52,650 bases of DNA from the NCBI RefSeq assembly GCF_902497895.1, contig NZ_CABVHQ010000041.1, positions 1 to 52,650 of the forward strand. The letters are read 5' to 3'. Within the stretch, counting starts at the first letter, position 1. Every line of letters starts with the position of its first letter. This document shows, one piece after another, positions 42,842-49,384 of the stretch. The notes under the pieces were generated by a model. The model worked only from the letters and a program-made list of their open reading frames with translations. It ran no database searches and was not told where the DNA came from. The position numbers were made by a program, and so were the translations under genes. The stretch is from Pseudomonas fluorescens (GTDB lineage: Bacteria > Pseudomonadota > Gammaproteobacteria > Pseudomonadales > Pseudomonadaceae).

Positions 42842-44012
42842 GGCTTGGCTCCGGTCCCAATTCACTGAAACAATCGGCCAGCGCATTTAACAATAGCTGG
42901 ACCTGTGCCTCGCTGTGGGCTGCGGACAAGGTCACGCGCAACCGCGCACTGCCAGCCGGCACAGTCGGCGGACGGATCGCCGTGACCATCAATCCACGCT
43001 CGCGCAGCATCTGCGACAAACGAACCGCGCGGCCGGCGTCGCCGATCATGATCGGCTGGATCGGAGTGAAGCTGTCCATCAATTGCAGGCCAATCTGTTC
43101 GGCACCCTGGCGGAACTGGCGGATCAACAGATTCAAATGATCGCGCCGCCAATGCTCGCTGCGCAGTAATTCCAGGCTTTTGAGCGTTGCACAGGCCAGG
43201 GCTGGCGGTTGGCTGGTGGTGTAGATGTACGGACGGGCGAACTGGATCAGACTCTCGATCAGCTCTTCACTGCCGGCAACAAACGCCCCGGCCGTGCCAA
43301 AGGCCTTGCCCAGTGTGCCGACCAACACCGGCACATCCTCCTGGCTCAAACCAAAGTGCTCGACGATCCCGCCACCGTTGGCGCCCAAGGGACCAAAACC
43401 ATGGGCGTCATCGACCATCAACCAGGCGCCTTTGGCCTTGGCCTCGCGAGCCAGCGCCGGCAGGTCGGCAAGATCGCCGTCCATGCTGAACACGCCATCG
43501 GTGACCACCAGGGTATTACCCGTGGCTTTTTCCAGACGTTTGGCCAGGCTGACCGCATCGTTATGCAGATAGCGATTGAAGCGCGCCCCGGACAACAGCC
43601 CGGCATCCAGCAGCGAGGCGTGATTGAGGCGGTCTTCCAGCACCGTGTCGCCCTGCCCGACCAGCGCGGTGACCGCGCCGAGGTTGGCCATATAACCGGT
43701 AGTGAACAACAACGCTCGTGGGCGGCCGGTCAGATCGGCCAAGGCCTCTTCCAGTGCATGGTGTGGACTGCTGTGACCGATCACCAGATGCGAAGCGCCG
43801 CCGCCCACGCCCCAGCGGGTCGCTCCGGCACGCCAGGCTTCGATCACCTGCGGGTGATTGGCCAGGCCCAGGTAATCATTGTTGCAAAACGCCAGCAACG
43901 GCTGACCGTCGACCACCACTTCCGGCCCCTGAGGACTTTCGAGCAGAGGCCGATGGCGATAAAGGTTTTCGGCACGACGAGCAGCAAGGCGTGCGCTGAG
44001 ATCAAATGACAT
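42834..44012 (-). CDS. bioF: 8-amino-7-oxononanoate synthase BioF
   Basis: PLP enzyme joining pimeloyl-ACP and L-alanine to form KAPA in the first step of ring assembly. It has 392 residues with the PLP lysine Lys236 (VGTLGKAFGT), the aspartate motif DDAHGFGPLG, and RWGVGGGASHLVIGH. The start MSFDLSARL is chosen over an upstream ATG by family length. A REP-type palindrome separates it from bioB upstream. Confidence 0.96.
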   Translation of the reverse strand: MSFDLSARLAARRAENLYRHRPLLESPQGPEVVVDGQPLLAFCNNDYLGLANHPQVIEAWRAGATRWGVGGGASHLVIGHSSPHHALEEALADLTGRPRALLFTTGYMANLGAVTALVGQGDTVLEDRLNHASLLDAGLLSGARFNRYLHNDAVSLAKRLEKATGNTLVVTDGVFSMDGDLADLPALAREAKAKGAWLMVDDAHGFGPLGANGGGIVEHFGLSQEDVPVLVGTLGKAFGTAGAFVAGSEELIESLIQFARPYIYTTSQPPALACATLKSLELLRSEHWRRDHLNLLIRQFRQGAEQIGLQLMDSFTPIQPIMIGDAGRAVRLSQMLRERGLMVTAIRPPTVPAGSARLRVTLSAAHSEAQVQLLLNALADCFSELGPEPSHA

Positions 44013-44047
44013 GCAGGCCTCACGAGTAGGAAGGGGCACGAACATCT

Positions 44048-44136
44048 GTAGGAGCTGCCGAAGGCCGCGATCTTTTGATCTTGATTTTCGGCGACCTTAC
44101 TCATGCCAAAAGATCGCAGCCTGCGGCAGCTCCTAC
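44048..44136. repeat. REP-type inverted repeat between bioB and bioF
   Basis: GTAGGAGCTGCCGAAGGCCG and the complementary CAGCCTGCGGCAGCTCCTAC enclose about 45 bases. In the bio transcript it would form a long hairpin just after bioB. Confidence 0.88.
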
Positions 44137-44151
44137 AGGGAAGCGTGCGGG

Positions 44152-45207
44152 TCAAACAGCGGCGTTATAAAACTGCTCGCTGCTCTTCTGCTCGACCAGC
44201 GCTTGCTCGATGGCCGCCTGATGCACTTCGTCGGCGTGCTCTTCGCCAGCTTCCGGCAGGATGCCCAGGCGCGAGAACAGTTGCATGTCCTTGTCGGCCT
44301 GCGGGTTGGCGGTAGTCAGCAGTTTGTCGCCATAGAAAATCGAATTGGCACCGGCAAAGAAGGCCAGAGCCTGCATCTGTTCATTCATCGCTTCGCGACC
44401 TGCAGACAGACGCACGTGGGATTGCGGCATCAGGATGCGGGCGACCGCGAGCATGCGGATGAAGTCGAACGGGTCGATGTCTTCGGCGTTTTCCAGCGGC
44501 GTGCCGGCGACTTTCACCAGCATGTTGATGGGCACCGATTCCGGATGCTCCGGCAAATTGGCCAACTGGATCAGCAGATTGGCGCGGTCATCAAGGGACT
44601 CGCCCATGCCGAGAATGCCGCCGGAGCAGATCTTCATCCCGGAATCACGCACGTAAGCCAGGGTTTGCAGGCGCTCGCCGTAGGTACGGGTGGTAATGAT
44701 GCTGCCGTAGAACTCAGGCGAGGTGTCGAGGTTGTGGTTGTAGTAGTCCAGGCCGGCCTGGGCCAGGGCTTCGGTCTGGTCCTGATCGAGGCGCCCCAGG
44801 GTCATGCAGGTTTCCAGGCCCATGGCCTTCACGCCTTTGACCATTTCCAGCACGTAGGGCATGTCTTTGGCCGACGGATGTTTCCAGGCCGCGCCCATGC
44901 AGAAGCGGGTCGAGCCAATAGCCTTGGCGCGAGCGGCCTCTTCGAGGACCTTCTGCACTTCCATCAGCTTTTCTTTTTCCAGCCCGGTGTTGTAATGACC
45001 GGACTGCGGACAATATTTGCAATCTTCCGGGCAGGCACCGGTCTTGATCGACAGCAGTGTCGAGACTTGAACCCGGTTGGCGTCGAAATGCGCGCGGTGC
45101 ACCGTCTGCGCCTGGAACAACAGGTCATTGAAGGGCTGAACGAACAGCGCTTTAACTTCGGCCAAAGACCAATCGTGACGCAATTTGGCGGTGATACTGG
45201 CGCTCAT
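44152..45207 (-). CDS. bioB: Biotin synthase BioB
   Basis: Radical SAM enzyme that inserts sulfur into dethiobiotin. It has 351 residues. The SAM cluster cysteines are Cys59, Cys63 and Cys66 (ACPEDCKYCPQS), and the auxiliary [2Fe-2S] ligands lie in FCMGAAWK, ETCMTLG and KICSGGILGMGE. The start MSASITAKL is chosen by family length. It is the promoter-proximal gene of bioBFHCD and is divergent from comF across 94 bases. Confidence 0.97.
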   Translation of the reverse strand: MSASITAKLRHDWSLAEVKALFVQPFNDLLFQAQTVHRAHFDANRVQVSTLLSIKTGACPEDCKYCPQSGHYNTGLEKEKLMEVQKVLEEAARAKAIGSTRFCMGAAWKHPSAKDMPYVLEMVKGVKAMGLETCMTLGRLDQDQTEALAQAGLDYYNHNLDTSPEFYGSIITTRTYGERLQTLAYVRDSGMKICSGGILGMGESLDDRANLLIQLANLPEHPESVPINMLVKVAGTPLENAEDIDPFDFIRMLAVARILMPQSHVRLSAGREAMNEQMQALAFFAGANSIFYGDKLLTTANPQADKDMQLFSRLGILPEAGEEHADEVHQAAIEQALVEQKSSEQFYNAAV

Positions 45208-45284
45208 CGGCTCATTTCCTTTCTTATGCTTGGCAAGCGTCTGATCAAACGGAATCCCCACAGACGCGACACGGATGTTTCAGC

Positions 45285-45313
45285 ATATTTAAGGAAGAGC
45301 CATGCGCTGTCAA
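45285..45313 (-). promoter_or_regulatory. Candidate bioB promoter overlapping the comF start
   Basis: On the minus strand TTGACA (45313-45308), a 17-base spacer and AAATAT (45290-45285) resemble a sigma-70 promoter. The -35 box lies inside the first codons of comF, so regulation of bioB and comF may interfere. Confidence 0.45.
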
Positions 45314-46036
45314 CCACGACACATAAGGCCGGTTTACATCTGGTTAAAAAACAACCAGCATTGTCTGCTCTGTGACGAATCCACCGATACCCCTCATCCT
45401 ATCTGCACCCCCTGTGAAAGCGAACTGCCCTGGCTCGGCGATCAGTGCCTGGTTTGCGCCCTGCCCTTGCCCATGGCAGGCCTGACATGCGGTCAATGCC
45501 TGAAGCAGCCTCCGGCCTTTCATCAGGTCGTAACGCCCTGGACTTACAGCTTTCCGGTCGACAGCCTGATCACCCGCTTCAAACACAACGCAAAGTGGCC
45601 TTTTGGCCGTCTGCTGGGCGAACTTCTCAGCCAATCGCTGCAACATCGTTTTGATGAAGACCTGGACCGGCCGGATGTTTTGGTCCCGGTGCCGTTGGCC
45701 ACTAAACGGCTGCGCCAACGCGGTTTCAACCAGGCGGCGATGCTCGCCCACTGGCTGAGCGTCAGCCTCGACATTGTGTGCGATGAAGCCCTGCTGCTGA
45801 GAATCCGGGACACCAGCGCGCAACAGGACCTGAATGCCGACGCTCGCAAAAAAAACCTGCGCAACGCCTTCGTCCTGGCGCCCGGTGCGTCCATCAAGGG
45901 CCGTCATCTGGCGCTGGTGGATGATGTGCTGACCACCGGCGCCACCGCTCAAGCCCTGGCTCGATTGTTGATGGACGCCGGCGCCGCAAGGGTCGACGTT
46001 TATTGTCTGGCCCGCACGCCGAAGCCAAGGGATTGA
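45302..46036 (+). CDS. ComF-family amidophosphoribosyltransferase-like protein
   Basis: A 244-residue protein with an N-terminal zinc-ribbon-like region (paired Cys in HCLLCDES, ICTPCES, CLVCALP and CGQCL) and a C-terminal phosphoribosyltransferase fold with the PRPP loop LALVDDVLTTGATAQAL near residues 203-219. ComF/GntX proteins are linked to DNA uptake or nucleotide metabolism, and the exact reaction is not established. AAGGAAG precedes the ATG. In P. aeruginosa this gene is close to modE and srkA as I recall. Confidence 0.88.
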   Translation: MRCQPRHIRPVYIWLKNNQHCLLCDESTDTPHPICTPCESELPWLGDQCLVCALPLPMAGLTCGQCLKQPPAFHQVVTPWTYSFPVDSLITRFKHNAKWPFGRLLGELLSQSLQHRFDEDLDRPDVLVPVPLATKRLRQRGFNQAAMLAHWLSVSLDIVCDEALLLRIRDTSAQQDLNADARKKNLRNAFVLAPGASIKGRHLALVDDVLTTGATAQALARLLMDAGAARVDVYCLARTPKPRD

Positions 46037-46139
46037 GGAACGTGAGGCATTTGAGCACTGCAGATAGTTTCCCTTATACGCAGCATGGGAATATTTAAAA
46101 TTCACAACCAAGATTTTTCCTACGTAGTGCGACGAAAAG

Positions 46140-46200
46140 TATGTAGCACATTACTGTTTTTCCGACGATGTATTGCATTCAACTATTCGCTACATAAAAT
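46140..46200 (+). promoter_or_regulatory. Inverted-repeat promoter of the peptide cassette
   Basis: TATGTAGC (46140-46147) and GCTACATA (46189-46196) form a perfect 8-bp inverted repeat 41 bases apart. A promoter-like TTGCAT (46173-46178), a 16-base spacer and TAAAAT (46195-46200) lie inside and under the right arm, so a protein bound to the arms could control transcription. The implied start near 46207 would make the ORF at 46250 the first with a normal leader. Confidence 0.45.
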
Positions 46201-46212
46201 CAAGGTGGCAAC

Positions 46213-46290
46213 ATGACGATCCAGACAATTATCAATAAGAAAGAAAACTATGCACCGCAATGTAAACCCAAAAAGCAGCAGAAAGCCTGA
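46213..46290 (+). CDS. Short upstream ORF (25 residues) in the peptide cassette
   Basis: MTIQTIINKKENYAPQCKPK and five more residues. It has the better ribosome-binding site (AAGGTGG, 46202-46208, five bases before ATG) but no recognised features. It overlaps the Gly-rich ORF in the +1 frame. It may be a leader ORF that couples translation, or part of a precursor if a frameshift occurs; it may also be chance. Confidence 0.3.
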   Translation: MTIQTIINKKENYAPQCKPKKQQKA

Positions 46291-46381
46291 TCAGAAACTT
46301 TCGGCCGAAGCGAAAAAATTCCTGAGCACACGCAATAACAATGGCGGTGGCGGTCATTGTCAAGGCGGCGGCGGCTGGTAA
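46250..46381 (+). CDS. Gly/His/Cys-rich 43-residue peptide, candidate modified-peptide precursor
   Basis: A short ORF with a basic, charged N-terminal part (NPKSSRKPDQKLSAEAKKFL) and a sharp change to STRNNNGGGGHCQGGGGW at the end. It contains a single Cys, two His and a C-terminal Trp. No signal peptide. This leader-plus-Gly-rich-core layout resembles ribosomal peptide precursors, but the ribosome-binding site is weak (AAGAAAG). It is followed by a stem-loop, a GRDP-like gene and a MATE-like gene on the same strand. Function inferred only. Confidence 0.5.
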   Translation: MHRNVNPKSSRKPDQKLSAEAKKFLSTRNNNGGGGHCQGGGGW

Positions 46382-46394
46382 TAGGCCACTAAGT

Positions 46395-46419
46395 AGCTGC
46401 CAGCAATAAGCTGGCAGCT
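46395..46419 (+). terminator. Stem-loop between peptide ORF and GRDP-like gene
   Basis: A perfect 9-bp stem AGCTGCCAG / CTGGCAGCT with a 7-base loop, starting 13 bases after the peptide stop. No T-run follows, so it is more likely a processing or attenuation hairpin than a full terminator. Confidence 0.5.
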
Positions 46420-46443
46420 CAACAAATGCAATCAGGATCTGCA

Positions 46444-46941
46444 ATGGACAGTCACTACAAAAATATAGCGGATACGCTGCCACACAGCATGGAATCTCCC
46501 AAGGACGATAAAGGCTATCCAACATTGGAAGAGGCAGTCGATTACATCAACAACATTGATTTCTCTACCCTTCGCGAAAAACTATGCTCGAAAGACAGAC
46601 TACTCTGCAGGACGTGGTCCTCAGTAGAAACAGAAGTAGGAATTCAATATTATAAAAATTTTTTATTCCTGAACAAAAAATACCTTGGTAAATTTCCAGT
46701 ACTGCCGCCAATGCTGGAGGTGGACGAGATCTGGCACCATCACATCCTGAACACCCGTCAGTACATCAAGGACTGCGAGGGTATATTTGGCTATTACTTT
46801 CACCACTACCCCTACTTCGGAACGAGAAATCAAACCGATAAAGAAAATCTCGACATTGCTTTTGAAATGATCCAGAAGCTTCACGAGGCTGAATTCGGTA
46901 GCAAAATGTTTCATATCTGGAGCGACGAGTTTGAACTATAG
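46444..46941 (+). CDS. GRDP-like (PF07173-type) protein
   Basis: A 165-residue soluble protein. The hallmark block near residues 90-125 is VLPPMLEVDEIWHHHILNTR, then YIKDCEGIFGYYFHHYPYFG. The pattern P-x5-D-x2-W-H-x-H-x3-Y-x2-D-C-x3-F-G-x3-H is that of the glycine-rich-domain-protein-like family known mainly from plants and fungi, whose biochemical role is unclear. Its clustered His, Asp and Cys could bind a metal (inference). AGGA six bases upstream supports the ATG at 46444 over an in-frame ATG at 46426. It overlaps the next gene. Confidence 0.7.
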   Translation: MDSHYKNIADTLPHSMESPKDDKGYPTLEEAVDYINNIDFSTLREKLCSKDRLLCRTWSSVETEVGIQYYKNFLFLNKKYLGKFPVLPPMLEVDEIWHHHILNTRQYIKDCEGIFGYYFHHYPYFGTRNQTDKENLDIAFEMIQKLHEAEFGSKMFHIWSDEFEL

Positions 46942-48235
46942 CCAGGCAGTCAAGAAATCATTGCCGGCTTTTATTATGGCTCGCCTGACGCCGACAATCG
47001 GAATCTCAATAGTTTTCCTGTTGATGGCCCATAAAAGCGCTGAAGATCTACCGGTATTTTCTTACGTGCTCGCGGCGGCATCTGTTATATCAGCGTTCTG
47101 TTCCATCATCCTGGCCATGATTGGCAATAGAGCCGCTTCTCTAGCGCACAGCCCATCGGCCCAACGTGACTTGTTTACCGGCGGGTTTACACTAGCCCTG
47201 TTCATTGCAGCGCTAACGTCTTTGGCTTGCTTGTCAGCGACCTATTTCATCCTCAGAACAAACGGGCTCCAGCATCTGGATCGAGAGGTTTTCTGGACGC
47301 TCTCACTTATCTATATAGCCTCTACACCCTTGTTGGTGATCAATAATTTTTTACAGCTATTTCTGGAGGCAACCGGCAAAGCTTCAAGCTGCGCAAATGC
47401 AAAAATAGTAATTACCACACTCTGTTGCACCTCGCTGGCGGTGTTATTTGCAATCATCAGCTCCGACGAATTCAAATATTATGCAATGTCCTATTTCCTG
47501 AGCGCTGAATTTCTAACCCTACTACTCCTGACCAAGTTAACAAACGGCGAGCGTTACTGCTCTTTTATACTGGCAAAAAAAACCAGTTGTTATTTTCTTC
47601 GAACGGGAATTCCAATAGCAGCTGGACTAAGCGGCCAAAAAATATATTTCTACCTGCTGACTGAAAGACTGGCGCGAATTGATGCCCAGCTCGTAGCACA
47701 GCTTTCCATATTCATGACGGTGATTGGGATTCTGATCATACCCTCGCTGGCCATCTCCCAGATTCACAGCCTTCAGGTCAGCCGGCAGGTTAAACAGTCC
47801 GCACAATGCTATCGTGCTGGCCTGACCTGGGTTATCAGCATCATGGTGCTGAGCGGCGTAATCCTATACTTCTGCGGAGAATATGCATTCCTTGCAATCG
47901 GTGGTTCCGTCACCGATTACAGCATGAAGCTGTATTACACCCTCGTGATATGCCTTACCAGCAGTTCATTGCTTTCCCTCGCGTTTGCCCACCTACGGGC
48001 CAGGAGTGAGATCTTTATCCCGCAATTGTTGATTAATACAATCATGCTGGCGGTTCTGACTCCTGCCCTCTACAACCTTAACCTCAACACCCCGGATATG
48101 GAGACTTTCTTGTTGCTCCAAAGTGCGGCGACATTCGCCGGTTTTCTATTGTTGTGTGCAAGGATTTTTTTTGTTCACAGAAGCGACGAAAAATCAGCTA
48201 GCGTCCTATTGGCAAGAGGGCATGGACAGCGGTAG
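46931..48235 (+). CDS. MATE/flippase-like membrane transporter
   Basis: A 434-residue polytopic inner-membrane protein with about twelve hydrophobic segments. The layout of two six-helix halves fits the MOP superfamily (MATE or polysaccharide flippase), for example ASTPLLVINNFLQLFLEATG in the first half and RTGIPIAAGLSGQKIYFYLL at the start of the second. The TTG at 46931 overlaps the GRDP-like gene by eleven bases; an in-frame ATG at 46976 is possible. Codon use is A+T-rich, like the two ORFs before it. It is the likely exporter of whatever the cassette makes. Confidence 0.7.
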   Translation: MNYSQAVKKSLPAFIMARLTPTIGISIVFLLMAHKSAEDLPVFSYVLAAASVISAFCSIILAMIGNRAASLAHSPSAQRDLFTGGFTLALFIAALTSLACLSATYFILRTNGLQHLDREVFWTLSLIYIASTPLLVINNFLQLFLEATGKASSCANAKIVITTLCCTSLAVLFAIISSDEFKYYAMSYFLSAEFLTLLLLTKLTNGERYCSFILAKKTSCYFLRTGIPIAAGLSGQKIYFYLLTERLARIDAQLVAQLSIFMTVIGILIIPSLAISQIHSLQVSRQVKQSAQCYRAGLTWVISIMVLSGVILYFCGEYAFLAIGGSVTDYSMKLYYTLVICLTSSSLLSLAFAHLRARSEIFIPQLLINTIMLAVLTPALYNLNLNTPDMETFLLLQSAATFAGFLLLCARIFFVHRSDEKSASVLLARGHGQR

Positions 48236-48336
48236 TGCATCAAGAGGGCCTCCTAAAAGCGGTTCGCAGGCAGGCCTCGCGCCAAGAAAATTTCCCTTAC
48301 ACTCGACTCAAACGCCACTCACAAAAAGACCGCCCC

Positions 48337-49101
48337 ATGCCCCTACCTACACTGCTGACCCAGCATATGGTCCGTCGCCCGCAGCGCATTGCCCTGCTGC
48401 AACACATCGCCGAGCAGGGCTCGATCACCCGCGCCGCGAAAAGCGCGGGTTTGAGCTACAAGGCCGCTTGGGACGCCATCGATGAGTTGAACAACCTGGC
48501 GCAGAAACCCTTGGTCGAGCGCAGCGTCGGCGGCAAGGGCGGCGGTGGGGCGAAGTTGTCCAGCGAAGGTGAACGGGTGCTACGGCTTTATCAGCGCCTG
48601 CAAGCGTTGCAGGCACAGGTGCTGGAAGCCGCCGAAGATGCCAGCGACCTGGACCTGCTCGGCCGGTTGATGCTCAGAACCAGCGCACGCAACCAACTGC
48701 ACGGCAAGGTCGTAGCCATCGACAGCCAGGGGCGCAATGACCTGATCAGCCTTGAACTGGCAGAAGGGCTGAGGATTCAGGCGCAGATCACCCATGACAG
48801 CACCCTGCGTCTGGAGCTGGAAATGGGTACTGAAGTGGTGGCGCTGATCAAGGCTGGCTGGCTGGACTTGCTGGCCGTCGATCAAGCAGCAACCGCCGGG
48901 CACAATTGCCTGGGCGGCAGCATCGTCGAGATTCTCGACGCCGAAGACGGCCCCAGCGAGGTACGCATCGCCCTGCCCAATGGGCAAACCTTGTGTGCAT
49001 TGGCCGAGCCATTACACCTGAGCGCTTTGGCGCTGATGGCAGGGAAAGCGGTGCTGGTGCAGTTCGCAGCGTCCAACGTATTGATTGGTACACCGCTGTA
49101 A
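48337..49101 (+). CDS. modE: Molybdate-responsive regulator ModE
   Basis: A 254-residue regulator with an N-terminal winged helix (ALLQHIAEQGSITRAAKSAG, then LSYKAAWDAIDELNNL) and two Mop/TOBE molybdate-binding repeats (SARNQLHGKVVAI and DAEDGPSEVRIALPNGQTLC). ModE normally represses molybdate transport and activates molybdoenzyme genes. The ATG at 48337 is chosen by the family start. No modABC genes are in the window, so its targets lie elsewhere. Confidence 0.93.
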   Translation: MPLPTLLTQHMVRRPQRIALLQHIAEQGSITRAAKSAGLSYKAAWDAIDELNNLAQKPLVERSVGGKGGGGAKLSSEGERVLRLYQRLQALQAQVLEAAEDASDLDLLGRLMLRTSARNQLHGKVVAIDSQGRNDLISLELAEGLRIQAQITHDSTLRLELEMGTEVVALIKAGWLDLLAVDQAATAGHNCLGGSIVEILDAEDGPSEVRIALPNGQTLCALAEPLHLSALALMAGKAVLVQFAASNVLIGTPL

Positions 49102-49152
49102 TCGGCCAGACACGCTTTTCGTAGCCGCTGGCAAAGCCTGCGTTCGGCTGCG

Positions 49153-49293
49153 TGTAGCAGCTGCCGAGCCTGCGAGGCTGCGTTCGGCTGCGCAGCAGTC
49201 GTAAAGAAACCTGCCACCGCGATTCTGACCTTTTACCGAGTCAGCTGAACTACGACCGCTGCGCGCTCGAACGCAGCCTCCGGCAGCTGCTAC
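49153..49293. repeat. Degenerate long palindromic element between modE and phoX
   Basis: Arms GTAGCAGCTGCCGAGCCTGC and the complementary GCAGCCTCCGGCAGCTGCTAC match the 131-bp family, but the loop sequence differs from the two full copies and the length is 141. Confidence 0.75.
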
Positions 49294-49322
49294 AACGATT
49301 CGTGGCGCAGCCCGACATCCCG

Positions 49323-49340
49323 CTGCAACATTTCCGTCAT
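49323..49340 (+). promoter_or_regulatory. Possible PhoB box upstream of phoX
   Basis: CTGCAAC-ATTT-CCGTCAT has the PHO-box architecture of two CTGTCAT-like heptamers spaced by four bases, with 10 of 14 positions matching. It lies about 45 bases upstream of the chosen start. Confidence 0.35.
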
Positions 49341-49384
49341 CGGCGCTCTTTAAGGTGTCTGCAAAAACCCGCAGGGAGCTTGAT

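Noticed and set aside
46085..46216. 43-codon ORF (MGIFKIHNQDF...) ending in an ATGA overlap with the 46213 ORF
   Set aside because: No ribosome-binding site, it spans the putative promoter and inverted repeat, and open frames of this size are expected in A+T-rich DNA. It was not listed as a gene.
46250..46381. Thiazole/oxazole microcin (microcin B17-like) interpretation of the Gly-rich peptide
   Set aside because: Only one Cys and no Ser/Thr in the Gly tail, and no YcaO or dehydrogenase gene is near.
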